Assembly (NCBI GenBank): GCA_003255025.1
Contig: QANY01007891.1
Location: forward strand, 2,138,558 to 2,202,557
Origin: Datisca glomerata
Taxonomy: Eukaryota > Streptophyta > Magnoliopsida > Cucurbitales > Datiscaceae
DNA length: 64,000 bases
Reading direction: 5' to 3'
The notes beneath the pieces were generated by a model. The model was not told the origin of the DNA, made no database searches, and saw only the letters and a program-made list of their open reading frames with translations. The position numbers and the translations under genes are program-made. Of the stretch, positions 34,561-45,565 are shown one piece after another. How positions within the stretch are numbered: position 1 is the first letter of the stretch; every line of letters begins with the position of its first letter.

Positions 34561-37500
34561 AGTGAGTTTGCCTGCTTATTGTTCTTGCAATGATATTTTT
34601 CCCTCTAACTTTGTTCTTTCCTTTACACAACTCTGCTTGTACTTGATTATATTGATAGAAAAAGCACTAGTAAGTACTGATCTTAAGTTGAAGACTGTCT
34701 TGTTGCTTGTTTCAGTGGTCCGTGAAAAAGATATTTGTTGGGAATATGCTGAGAAATTAGATGGAAACAAGGTGAAATGCAAATTCTGTCTAAGAGTTCT
34801 GAATGGTGGAATTAGTAGACTGAAGCACCATTTATCTCGCCTTCCGAGTAGGGGTGTAAATCCATGTAGTAAAGTACGAGACGACATTTCGGATAGGGTG
34901 AGAGCTATACTAGCAACAAGGGAGGATGTCAGAGAAACTTCTAGTGTCAAAAAGCAGCAAAAGTTATCAGCAGAAGCCAAACCTCTCGATAGTTCGATGA
35001 GTAAATCTCTCATCTCAACAGAGGCACCGCCTCCTCCTATAGCTAAAGTGTTTCCCCCTTTACACAACCAGGAAAATGCCGAGAGAAACATTGCTCTTTT
35101 CTTTTTCGAGAATAAGCTGGACTTGAGCGTAGCCCGTTCTTCATCCTACCAGCTAATGATTGAAGCTGTGGGGAAGTGTGGTCCTGGTTTTACAGGTCCT
35201 TCTGCAGAAACTTTGAAGACTACATGGTTAGAAAGAATCAAATCCGAAGTAAGCCTACAATCCAAAGATATCGAAAAAGAATGGGTTACCACAGGCTGTA
35301 CGATCATTGTAGATACATGGACTGATAATAAGTCAAGAGCGTTGATTAACTTCTTGGTTTCATCCCCTTCCAGAACCTTTTTTCACAAATCTGTAGATGC
35401 ATCAGCGTATTTCAAAAACACAAAGTGCCTCGCGGATTTGTTCGACTCTGTTATTCAAGATTTCGGCCAGGATAATGTGGTGCAAATAATCATGGATAGT
35501 AGTTTCAACTATACTGGTATTGCAAACCATATCCTGCAGAACTACGGCACCATTTTCGTGTCTCCATGTGCCTCACAGTGCCTGAATTCCATCTTGGAGG
35601 AATTCTCGAAAGTTGATTGGGTGAACAGATGTATTTCACAAGCACAGTCCATATCGAAGTTTATATACAACAATGCTTCGATGCTAGACCTAATGAAGAA
35701 ATTCACTGGAGGTCAAGAACTCATTCGGACAGGTATCACAAAGTCGGTATCCAGTTTTCTCTCATTGCAATCTATCTTGAGGTTAAGGCCGAGACTGAAG
35801 CATATGTTTAACAGTCCTGAATATAATGCCAACTCGTCTTACGCAAATAAACCACAGAGCATTTCTTGTATTGCCACGGTTGAAGACAACGATTTCTGGA
35901 GGGCAGTGGAAGAATGTGTGGCCATTTCCGAGCCTTTTCTGAGAGTGTTGAGGGAGGTATCCGGGGGTAAACCGGCTGTTGGGTCTATTTACGAGCTAAT
36001 GACAAGGGCCAAGGAGTCCATACGGACATACTACATTATGGATGAGATTAAGTGCAAGACGTTTCTTGACATTGTCGATCGAAAATGGAGAGACCAACTC
36101 CATTCGCCTCTACATGCAGCGGCTGCATTTTTGAACCCTAGTATTCAGTATAATCCCGAAATAAAGTTCCTTACGTCTATAAAAGAAGACTTCTTCAATG
36201 TTCTGGAGAAGCTGCTCCCTATGCCTGAGATGAGACGGGATATCACGAATCAAATTTTTACTTTTACAAAGGCGAACGGGATGTTTGGTTGCAGTCTAGC
36301 AATGGAGGCAAGAGATACAGTTTCACCTTGTAAGTAGTTAGTTATTGTTCAATCAACTTGTATGTGTTGTGTGTTTATCTCAATTAGTACAAGACTGACA
36401 AATATTGGTCCGTGATCATGCTTAGGCGTTATAGAAAACTAGGGGATGGTTTACCTCTCCCGGATGATTGCTTCTAGGAGTTGCTTAGCTGTTCCTTTGT
36501 GTCATAAAGAATCGTGGTGATGGTTTACGACATGGTTTTAAATCGCGGTTCTTTTGCTTGACAAGGCTGTAACGGTATGACGTGGATTGTAACGGCCCGT
36601 AACTCCCCGCCACAGCCATTAAGGATGTTTCGCCGTGGTTAACAACTGTGACACCTGTGAATTTCCTTAGGTCCGTTATAACGGACCATAACGGTATCCA
36701 TGCGCGTAATAGCCGCAATTTGAAACCGTGGGCTTACCACTCTCACATTGCTTGACTTTGGCCCTTCTATATTGGTTAAAAGGCTCTAGTACATTTATCT
36801 TAATACCTACGTTTTAAGGAGTGATCGAAATACTTATGTTTTAAAGAGTGATCGGGTTGAACTTTTCAAATTGATAGCAGAGCTTGGTTGAATTTTTGTT
36901 TGTGTGCCGCTTAGTACAAGAAGTTTGATATGCTGTTTAGTTCGGTTGTCGTGTTGTGATCTAAGAGTGTGTATTGAAATGTTCTCTTACATTACTTAGG
37001 TATGTCTTTTATGTGCTAGTTATAAGGGCCCGACACTCATCTCCCTAAAACCTAGGTTTAAAGTAGTATTACGGGTTGAGCTTTTTAACTGTCATGAATC
37101 ATGTCAATTTTCCGTATCCGTTTAGGCATAGATTTGTACGTGTAGATACAACTAATTCTTCTGCTTCATGTTAGAACGAGAAAATTAGTTGTTATTTCCC
37201 TTCTACTGTGAGTCAGGCATTTTCTGATTGAATGGCTCTAAACTATTTTACTTCTTGGTTGCTGATATATTGTAGGGCTTTGGTGGGAACAGTTCGGCGA
37301 CTCAGCACCCGTGTTACAACGAGTTGCCATAAGAATACTGAGTCAAGTTTGCAGCACGTTCTCCTTCGAGAGGCACTGGAGCACGTTTCAGCAAATTCAC
37401 TCCGAGAAACGCAACAAGATCGATAAGGAGACATTAAATGACCTCGTTTACATAAATTACAACCTGAAATTAGGAAGACAAATGAGAGCAAAATCTGTAG

Positions 37501-37682
37501 ATACCGATCCTATCCAATTTGATGATATAGATATGACCTCGGAGTGGGTTGAAGAGAGTGAAAATCCGAGTCCAACCCAGTGGCTCGACCGATTTGGTTC
37601 AGCTTTAGACGGGAGTGATATGAACACGAGACAGTTTAATGCTGCCATATTTGGTGCTACTGATCACATATTTAATTTGTGA
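34561..37682 (+). CDS. Domesticated hAT-transposase-like BED zinc-finger protein
   Basis: Coding parts are 34561 (the A of the start codon), 34716-36329 and 37276-37682, giving 673 residues. The start codon is split by an intron: A at the end of the exon ending 34561, TG from 34716. The protein then begins MVREKDICWEYAEKLDGNKV, a form I know from plant hAT-family proteins. It has an N-terminal BED-type finger (C22, C25, H38, C51), a DUF659/RNase H-like core (VDTWTD near 245 and MDSS near 310) and the C-terminal hAT dimerisation region (PWLWWEQFGD, then CSTFSFERHWS where transposases have SxERxFS). The long intact frame, introns and absence of flanking TIRs indicate a host gene derived from a transposase, probably a nuclear DNA-binding regulator. 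The intron 36330-37275 holds a MITE. An upstream ATG at 34562 lies in the intron and is not used. Confidence 0.85.
36534..36727. mobile_element. 194-bp MITE in the hAT-derived gene's second coding intron
   Basis: Terminal inverted repeats ggttttaaatcgcgg (left) and ccgcaatttgaaacc (right) agree at 13 of 15 bases. The interior is GC-richer than the intron, with palindromic blocks (ggtccgttataacggacc). No coding capacity, and no target duplication that I could confirm. Confidence 0.65.
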
Positions 37683-39498
37683 TTAGGTTACTAAGATATC
37701 TGTATAATCTTTTACAAAAGTAGGATCTTTAAGTAATAGATATTGTAACAACAAAATAAGGATATATTTTGTGGATATTGGAAGGTTTTTGACAAAGAAC
37801 TATTGCTTTTGGATGGGAAAAAATCTTCCTTTTGTAAAAGTAACGTGTAATTTTAGTGTGCCTTACATAAGTTAAGTTGAGAAAATTAGTGATACTCTAA
37901 TTTGATGTTATAGATATCTTTCATATCATTCGAGCTGTGTATCTTTTTTTAATTTTAAAACCCTTCATTTTCTCTCATTTAATATAGGAATAGAATATTA
38001 TATTTTAATATAATATTATATTTTAGTAGAAAATTAACACAAGAAGTATTGATGCTTTTAGTACTCTACAAGAATGGAAATTTTCCTTATTGTTCAAGTA
38101 ATCATTTTTCTTCCAAACCTTTTATGTAATGAGTTTATGAGTTCGAGTCTGTCTGTTAATTCAAATTCTAGGTACACTAAGTCTTGTAACAAGACTTGGA
38201 AGAAAAAATTACAAATGAATAGCAATTGATTCCATTTGTCAACATCCCTTGATTGTTTCTGTTTTTAATATGACTAATAAATTTGATATACTTACTACAA
38301 TTATGTTTTAAAAGTACAAGAATTATATCTTAACATTGTATTTTGAATTATAATAAATGAATATTCCTATATTATATATGATACATTATTGTAAAATTGT
38401 GCATAAATGTATAATACTTAGTTTATGAGTATTATGAAGTTTAACTCATGTGAACAATGAATAAACCAATAGTTTGTTATGACCTGAAAAACTTGTTTTC
38501 ACTGTTTAATGAAGCTAAACCCTTTACTTAGAAAACCGTAGTGCATTAACTATATTATATAAAATGACTTACTTTAATAATTGTATTAGTGAATTTGGAA
38601 TGCATTTAAAAAACTAATTAAACTAATTTTTGGTAAAGTCCTATCTTAAAAAGTTGACGACTAATTACTATTATATTATGGGAGCTCTTAATCTTACCAG
38701 AGTTATGAATCTCGTATTTAATAGTTTGATTGTGTTTGATCTATTATGAATGAGATTCTATAAGTCAATATATTATAGTTGCATGACTAAGTTATTAGAA
38801 AGTGATGATGCATAGATTTTCAATAATAGAGACCATAAACACTTTTGACTAAGCAAGATAGTACCCATTAATAGAATTCATTTATGTGCACAATAACTAA
38901 GCGTTAGTATCTCTAACAAATTATTAAAGACTTGATAGTTTTATTTTTGAGACGTCAAGTATATAAATTATCATAGTTTATTAGTAGAATGAGATTTGAC
39001 CATGACTATTTCGGCCGCAACATATATTTCAACACTTAGGCAAAAGTGATGTCTATTTCTCATCCTCAGAACAAGCAATCCTATAATTTTTTTCTAATTT
39101 CTCATCAAAGTAGTAATGAATAAATAAATAGTACTATTTGAAGATAATATTAGTTACAGAGAATTTATCTGTATAAAATCATGATCGATTAAATTGTCAA
39201 TAGTCATAAAATATAAATTTAAAGGTAGGATCTGGTTGGAGATTGAATGATTATTTGTTCTTCATCTTCTTTCTACTCATTATTCTAAAATTCCGTGGAA
39301 GATGAGACATGCCTAAAATCATTTCCTTGCTAAAATGGAAATGATGATCTAGGCTTCATTCATTTTCTTGGACAAAACTTATTAGCTAACACGACTGAAG
39401 CCGCGGGATGCAATAACGTTTTACCTATTATAGTCAACATGCCAAGGAGGGCTGAAAATTTTCAGTCTCTTCTCCTCATAGACCGCGTGCCTTCTGTT

Positions 39499-39552
<54 letters not shown>

Positions 39553-39555
39553 AAA
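37683..39555. other. AT-rich intergenic DNA and UBA-gene promoter region
   Basis: 3' UTR of the hAT-derived gene, AT-rich spacer and, from about 39360, the upstream region of the UBA gene. No gene or repeat recognised apart from the (CT)n tract. Confidence 0.5.
39504..39549. repeat. (CT)n microsatellite in the 5' UTR of the UBA gene
   Basis: About 23 uninterrupted CT units ending seven bases before the ATG at 39556. Such tracts are common in plant 5' UTRs. Translated, they give a spurious Leu-Ser peptide. Confidence 0.9.
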
Positions 39556-42031
39556 ATGGACTACGATTTCAGGAACAAAACGGGTTCGATGTACAGGCCA
39601 TCCACGCCAACATCCTCATCGCCGTCCATCCACCCGATGTACGGCCAGCCTATGTATCCGAGGGTGAGCCAATACGGTCATTCGGTGGTCCCTCCTCCAG
39701 GCCGTCCCGCTCCCCATCATCACACATCTTCTCCGTCTCCTTCTCCTTCGTCTTCTTCTTGTAAGTCTCATGTAGTTTGCAACCTGATAACTCTTCTACG
39801 TTGTCTTAGTTTTGGTCTTACAAGTCTTGTTAGTGTAGGTTTGAAGCAAACATATGGAATGATAACGGTTGTTGACAATCATCCCGAATTAATTAGCTAT
39901 CGTCCTGATAAGATTCTTCTTTGTGTTGAATTACAGCAGGATTGGGCATTAGGGTCACTATAAAGCCAGAATATCGAATCAGTCCTCCGGTAAGATTTTA
40001 TTTAGGGTTGTTATATTCGTTGCTGTGAATCCAAATTGTATTTCAGCTTAGCATCTAATTGAACCTTTGCGTTGTTAATTACAATCTATATGCCGTAGGT
40101 AATACGATTGATGTGTGTGCATTTCTGTTCATCATGGTGGATTACCATACTCTGGAGTCTGGATTCTATTTTTGTTCTTGTCTGTGTATGTGCGCGTGGT
40201 TTTTCCTTTCTCGTTTTAAGTTCCTTTCTTTGTAGCTTATAGTTCTATAATTATATATATTATGTTTATGTAAAGAGCTATACAACATTAAAGCTCCTTC
40301 CTGCATTAGCATCATGTTGACCGTGCTCCAAACCGTACATACATATTAAATATTTTGGCTGTCTTAATATTATACAGTTGGAGATATTGAGTTACACTCG
40401 AAGAATAGGAACGTTGTATGACCTTGTTAATATTTTCACCCCTCTCAATTTCCTTATTTGTTTTGATGCTTTCATATGGATGCATGTATTTTGTGTTTGT
40501 GGTAAAAAGTGATTTAGAAAATAATTGATCAATATAACTAGTTTTGCTCTTGGAATGTTTCATATTTTTCAATTTCTCATCTTGCAGCCTCAATTATCAC
40601 CGCAAGTTGGAGATGTTCCCCGAAGCAATTTCCACTTCGACTTTGATTTGGAGAGGAAAATTTTAGCTGAAGCAGAGAAAGAAAACCAGAGTTGGGGAAA
40701 ACTTGGATTTGAAAACCTTCCTACTAAACCTATAGAATCTACATCTTCACTGGTATGTCCACTCCCCCGCCCCAACCGATAGTTTGTTCGTGTGTTTATT
40801 TGTCTTGTGGAATTGGTGTCTCACACCAGTTTTTTAGTTGAAATATTTTAGACAGTTCAATATATGCTATATTGAATAATTACAAATGTAACAAATTTAT
40901 GGTGAAGTACACGGAGTACTTGCATGCATTTAGGTAGTCGGTGTTTCTTGATATCCTCATTACAAGAACGATTCAAGATGAGTTGTTTCTTACTTTGGAT
41001 GAACATGATTTGTTTGCGTGAATCAGTATGACGAGATTTTATCTTCTTACAATCTACCGATAAAAAAAAACAATCTTCCATTTTCTGATCAGCTGTGAAT
41101 TAACATATTTACTTGCAGGGTTCTGGCGGAGATCCAGTTGTGAGTAAATATATTGCATCTGGGCTGAGCCGAGAAGCTGTTCCTTTCGCAGTGGCAAATT
41201 ACGGAGACAATCAAACCAAGGTACCCTTGACTAATACGTACTTAGAAACTTTTGCAGAGACTAGTAAGTACTTGGGGGGGGGGGGCTGTTCTGTCATAAC
41301 CCATTTTTAATATCTGTTGTTTACTGATTATACCTTTTTATCGGTGCTTCTGATTTATACTAAACGGTATGCTCATTGTATTGGGTGAAGACCTTGGGCT
41401 TGGCAGGATCAACTATGTCTGTCCCTTGATAATGGTGTTACTCTTGGTGGGGTGATGTGATAATTCAGCATTGAATTTGTAATGTGGTGGCGTAAACTTC
41501 AAAATATGACTTTCTGATTTTTGCCCCCTCTATCAATGGTCTTATTTTCTTTTCCTCTTTTTGGGAGGTTGGGGGAAGGGGAAAGTATGAACTGGAGGCT
41601 TCTTGAAATTGATTTTCTTTTCCCGTTACTGAATTAGTTGTATTGCAAGAAATATAATTTTTCTCGTATATTCGCACCCTCAGAACTATTAGCTGTAGTT
41701 TGTCCTTATTCCATTAGGAGAAGGCATTGGTTTCTCGCTTGACGTAAGCTCATAGCATTTAGCTATATAAATGCTGATGAAGTTCCTGAGTAGAAAGATT
41801 CTGCTTATTGCTCATAGTAGAAGCTGAATTCTTCTGGTGCTTAACACCTCTGATCTCCTGTTATAAGCTGTTTAATCTTCTTTTTGTATTCTTTAGGTTC
41901 GAGAATTTGCAAACGGCTACACACTACTTCGTGAAATGGGATTTTCATCAAACAACGTTGCTGAAGCTTTAATCATGTATGAAAATGACACTGACAAGGC
42001 ACTTGCTCATTTTCTTAACAATTCCTCCTGA
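39556..42031 (+). CDS. UBA-domain protein
   Basis: Exons 39556-39760, 39937-39989, 40588-40752, 41119-41220 and 41897-42031 all join at GT-AG sites, giving 219 residues. The start was chosen at MDYDFRNKTG, after the (CT)n tract; an in-frame upstream ATG at 39439 would translate the microsatellite. Residues 1-70 are rich in Ser, Pro, Tyr and His and probably disordered. GLGIRVTIKPEYRISPPPQL forms a conserved centre. The C-terminal 45 residues carry a ubiquitin-associated domain: LLREMGFSSNNVAEAL and a closing KALAHFL helix with the MGF loop. It resembles a small plant family annotated as UBA/EF1B-like proteins, presumably ubiquitin-binding; the partners are unknown. A copy of intron 2 to intron 3 sits at 48576-49536. 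Confidence 0.88.
40093..41052 (+). repeat. Donor copy of a 960-bp duplication
   Basis: Part of intron 2, all of exon 3 and most of intron 3 of the UBA gene. It is duplicated in direct orientation at 48576-49536 with roughly 98 per cent identity by eye (about 17 differences noted). Confidence 0.95.
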
Positions 42032-42997
42032 AAACTTTTGAGTCTTGTTTTGTGAAAACTCATAATGTAAAGGTTGTGTCATACTATTGATACTTATTTT
42101 ACTGTAAAAAAGTGATTAGCTTTCCCATAGTCATAGAAAAACGATTCTGATCAATCCTACAAGGAGTTGGTGTTACTAAGTTTATTCTTATTCATGTATG
42201 AAAGTCTGTTTTTTAGGTCGTGATCAAATAGAAATTATTAGTTACAAAATTGGATGAGTTATTCAAATTATTATTAGCTGATTACATGCAACATAATCTA
42301 GATAATGTTCTTCAAAAAACACTTATTGACCAAAAAAAAGTAAAACATTGAGAATTTTTTATAGTTATTATAACGTAAGCTACTTACCTTAATTTTAAAG
42401 TACCCTATCAAGTAAATTTCTTTGCAAAAATACTTCGAAAGTATATGTTATCTTTAGAAAATATTTTCAAATGATTTCAAGATAGAAAATAGTGTTTCAA
42501 ATTACAATACCTCAAACTAAATATTCTTGATGTAATTGCTAATTAACTTTATTTTTACACAAATTGACTTTCAAGAAACTCAAATAAGTTCAATTTCTCA
42601 ATCCACCTTTAATCTTTATTTTAAAAAAGTGTGTTACACTTGACCTCCCCGATTAAATGAGCCGGTTTTAAACTGTTGAACAAGCTGCGCAGTATGGGTT
42701 CAAATCACTTTTATCTGAATTTCTGTATCTTTTAAATGGCTCAATTAGACAAATAGGTCATTGTATGAAAATAAAAGAAAAAATAAATTTTTCGCTTTTG
42801 GATTTTGTCATGAACGAACACAAAGAAGAGCTGATATTTCTAGTGTCATCTCTCTCCCTCTGTCTCTCTCAACAGAGTCGCAAGTCTTTTGAGAGTGAAG
42901 AAGCTTAGGTAAAACAACACCTCGTGAGAGCAATAGAAACTGAACGTTGGGTTATCTCTGTGTCTTTATCTCCATTTTCAAATGCTTTCACCAATTC
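42032..42997. other. Intergenic region between UBA and PPR genes
   Basis: UBA 3' UTR followed by AT-rich DNA and the PPR 5' region. An out-of-frame ATG at 42982 overlaps the PPR start and could act as a short uORF. Nothing else recognised. Confidence 0.5.
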
Positions 42998-45034
42998 ATG
43001 AATGCTATAGAATCTCTCTCTCGCCGTCTTTCAACTGCCAAACAACTACAAGCCCTATTTTCATCAGTCCAAAGACACAAATTCTCTCCCCAATCCTCAT
43101 TTCCTGCAAGAGAGGTGTTCGATCATTTGCTTGACCAATACCCAGATATAAAAACCGTGCATAAACTTCACTCCCGTATAATAATTGATCAAGAGCTCCA
43201 CTCTGACCCATCTATTGCTATCAAACTCATGAGAGCATACTCCGCTATCGGAGAAACTAGAGCCACGCGGATAGTGTTCGATGAATGTCCTGAGAAAAAT
43301 GTCGTTTTCTTCAATGTTATGATAAGAAGTTATATAAACAACAACTTCTATTATGATGCTCTTCATGTTTATCAAACTATGTCAAACTGTGGTTTTCATC
43401 CTGATCATTATACGTATCCTTGTGTCTTGAAGGCGTGTTCCGGGTTGGATGATTTAAGGGCCGGGATGCAAATTCATGGTGCTGTGATTAGAGTTGGACT
43501 TGATTCTAATTTGTTTACTGGAAATGGTCTAATAGCAATGTATGGGAAATGTGGTTGTTTAGTGAAGGCTCGACAGGTTCTCGATGAGATGCCGAGTAGA
43601 GACGTTGTTTCTTGGAATTCAATGGTTGCTGGGTACGCACAAAACGGACGTTTCGATGACGCGTTAGATATCTGTCGAGAAATGGATGCACTGACGTTAA
43701 ATCCCGATGCTGGTACATTAGCTAGCCTCTTGCCTGCAGTAACGAACACGTCATCTGATAACGTTTCCTACGTTCATGGGATGTTCATGAAATTGGCTAA
43801 AAGAAGTCTTGTTTCGTGGAATGTTATGATAGCGATATACGTGAATAACTCAATGCCTGGTGAAGCAGTTGGTCTATTTTTGGAAATGGAAGAACGTAGG
43901 ATAGAACCAGATGCTGTCACTATAGCAACCGTTCTTCCTGCTTGTGGAGATCTTTCCGCTTTGCTTTTGGGAAGGAGACTGCACGAATATGTTGAAAGGA
44001 AGAAACTTTGGCCTAATTTGTTATTGGAGAATGCATTAATTGACATGTATGCTAAGTGTGGATGTTTAGAAGATGCAAGAGATGTGTTTAACAGAATGAA
44101 GGTCCGAGATGTCGCGTCATGGACTTCGATGATCTCTGCGTATGGTAAGAGCGGCAGAGGCCACGATGTGGTGGCACTTTTCGTGAAAATGCATGAGTCA
44201 GGTCAAGATCCCGATTCCATTGCCTTTGTTTCTGTTCTTTCTGCTTGCAGCCATGCGGGAATGTTGGATGAGGGTCGGTTTTACTTTCAATTGATGACCC
44301 GGCAGTATCGCATAGTTCCCAGGATTGAACACTTTGCTTGTATGGTAGATCTATTGGGGCGAGCCGGTCGAGTAGAAGAGGCGTATAGTTTTATCAAGGA
44401 GATGCCAATGGAACCGAATGAAAGAGTATGGGGGGCACTTTTAAGTGCTTGTCGGGTTTACTCCGATATGAAAATCGGAGTCATGGCTGCTGATTGTCTT
44501 CTTGAATTGGCTCCTGAGCAGTCAGGTTATTATGTTTTGTTATCTAATATTTATGCCAAAGCTGGTAAATGGCAAGAGGTTACGAAAATCCGATTGATGA
44601 TGAAGAACAGAGGAATCAAGAAAATGCCAGGCCTCAGTAATGTTGAAATTAATAATAAAGTTCACACATTTCTAGCAGGTGATCAGACCCATCTACAGTC
44701 CAAGGAGATATATGAAGAGTTAGACGTCTTAGTAGGGAAGATGAAAGAGTTGGGTTACGTCCCAGAAACTGATTCTGCTCTTCATGATTTGGAAATAGAG
44801 GATAAGGAATGTCATTTAGTTGTTCATAGTGAAAAATTAGCTATTGTTTTTGCCATTATGAATAGTGCGCCTGGGACGCCAATTAGAATTACTAAGAATC
44901 TTCGCGTTTGTGGAGATTGCCATATTGCTGCTAAGCTAATCTCCAAGATTACTAAACGGAATATTGTTGTCCGGGATACCAATCGTTTCCATCATTTTAG
45001 TAATGGTATTTGTTCGTGTGGAGATTATTGGTGA
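42998..45034 (+). CDS. DYW-type pentatricopeptide repeat protein
   Basis: A single-exon gene of 678 residues. The first in-frame ATG is at 42998 (MNAIESLSRRL); the frame is open further upstream but only from a TTG. PLS-class PPR repeats fill about residues 85-510 (for example NVVFFNVMIRSYINNN, DVVSWNSMVAGYAQNG, DVASWTSMISAYGKSG). They are followed by E and E+ motifs (VWGALLSACRVY, then YYVLLSNIYAKAGKW) and a complete DYW cytidine deaminase domain. The zinc and catalytic residues are present: H610-S-E612 and C638-x2-C641, with the CSCGDYW terminus. Such proteins enter mitochondria or plastids and carry out C-to-U RNA editing, with the repeats choosing the site. The RNA target cannot be read from this sequence. 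It resembles the Arabidopsis At3g49142 type, at moderate confidence. Confidence 0.93.
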   Translation: MNAIESLSRRLSTAKQLQALFSSVQRHKFSPQSSFPAREVFDHLLDQYPDIKTVHKLHSRIIIDQELHSDPSIAIKLMRAYSAIGETRATRIVFDECPEKNVVFFNVMIRSYINNNFYYDALHVYQTMSNCGFHPDHYTYPCVLKACSGLDDLRAGMQIHGAVIRVGLDSNLFTGNGLIAMYGKCGCLVKARQVLDEMPSRDVVSWNSMVAGYAQNGRFDDALDICREMDALTLNPDAGTLASLLPAVTNTSSDNVSYVHGMFMKLAKRSLVSWNVMIAIYVNNSMPGEAVGLFLEMEERRIEPDAVTIATVLPACGDLSALLLGRRLHEYVERKKLWPNLLLENALIDMYAKCGCLEDARDVFNRMKVRDVASWTSMISAYGKSGRGHDVVALFVKMHESGQDPDSIAFVSVLSACSHAGMLDEGRFYFQLMTRQYRIVPRIEHFACMVDLLGRAGRVEEAYSFIKEMPMEPNERVWGALLSACRVYSDMKIGVMAADCLLELAPEQSGYYVLLSNIYAKAGKWQEVTKIRLMMKNRGIKKMPGLSNVEINNKVHTFLAGDQTHLQSKEIYEELDVLVGKMKELGYVPETDSALHDLEIEDKECHLVVHSEKLAIVFAIMNSAPGTPIRITKNLRVCGDCHIAAKLISKITKRNIVVRDTNRFHHFSNGICSCGDYW

Positions 45035-45204
45035 TCCTTTTGATAGAATTCTCAGCAGTGCTAAACAATTTTTCTTCACAGGCTCAAGCTCGAATTTCGG
45101 CTAGTACTTTCAGGGGCGATCGACCTGTTAAGGATTCAATGGGATCAATGTGGCTGAGCTCATTGCATTCCAGAGCTAGTGATTGATATATTGGTGATTC
45201 TCTG

Positions 45205-45517
45205 TGTTAACTCCACAAGTAAATTAACTGTTTAGTAATATAATTAGTTATTAAGCCACATTCTCAGCCACCTCAGGTTCCACATATGCAGTCCTTCAAC
45301 CCTAATGCCACATCAACACATATCACCAACGGAGGAGTTAGTTAGGCATCCTCGCTTGTTATTGGCTGTTAACCTTTCTCTCTCTCGTGCTCCATATATG
45401 TAATCTTTTGTAATCATTTGTCTGAACAAACTTGCTTTTGGTGGATATATATATGTTGGCTTCTCAGTAGAGAGGCAGAGCTCACACTGATTTTATTATC
45501 CAATATTTCTGTTCTCA
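45205..45517 (+). repeat. 5' LTR of Copia element 3
   Basis: The last 110 bp (acaaacttgcttttggtgga ... cagagctcac ... gttctca) recur at the 3' end of the element. The left boundary is inferred from the TG start and is uncertain by tens of bases. Confidence 0.65.
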
Positions 45518-45520
45518 ACT

Positions 45521-45532
45521 TGGTATCAGAGC
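45521..45532 (+). promoter_or_regulatory. Primer binding site of Copia element 3
   Basis: TGGTATCAGAGC, the complement of the initiator tRNA-Met 3' end, three bases after the LTR end. Confidence 0.93.
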
Positions 45533-45565
45533 AGGTTCGTCTCCCTCACGTCCGACGACGAAAAA

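Noticed and set aside
34562..34715. N-terminal extension of the hAT-derived protein from an ATG at 34562
   Set aside because: This stretch begins with a splice donor (A|GTGAGT), ends at a splice acceptor and is hydrophobic and T-rich, so it is intron; the spliced start gives the family-typical MVREKDICWEY.
43005..44046. Several minus-strand ORFs opposite the PPR gene
   Set aside because: They are shadows of the strong PPR coding frame, with no homology of their own.
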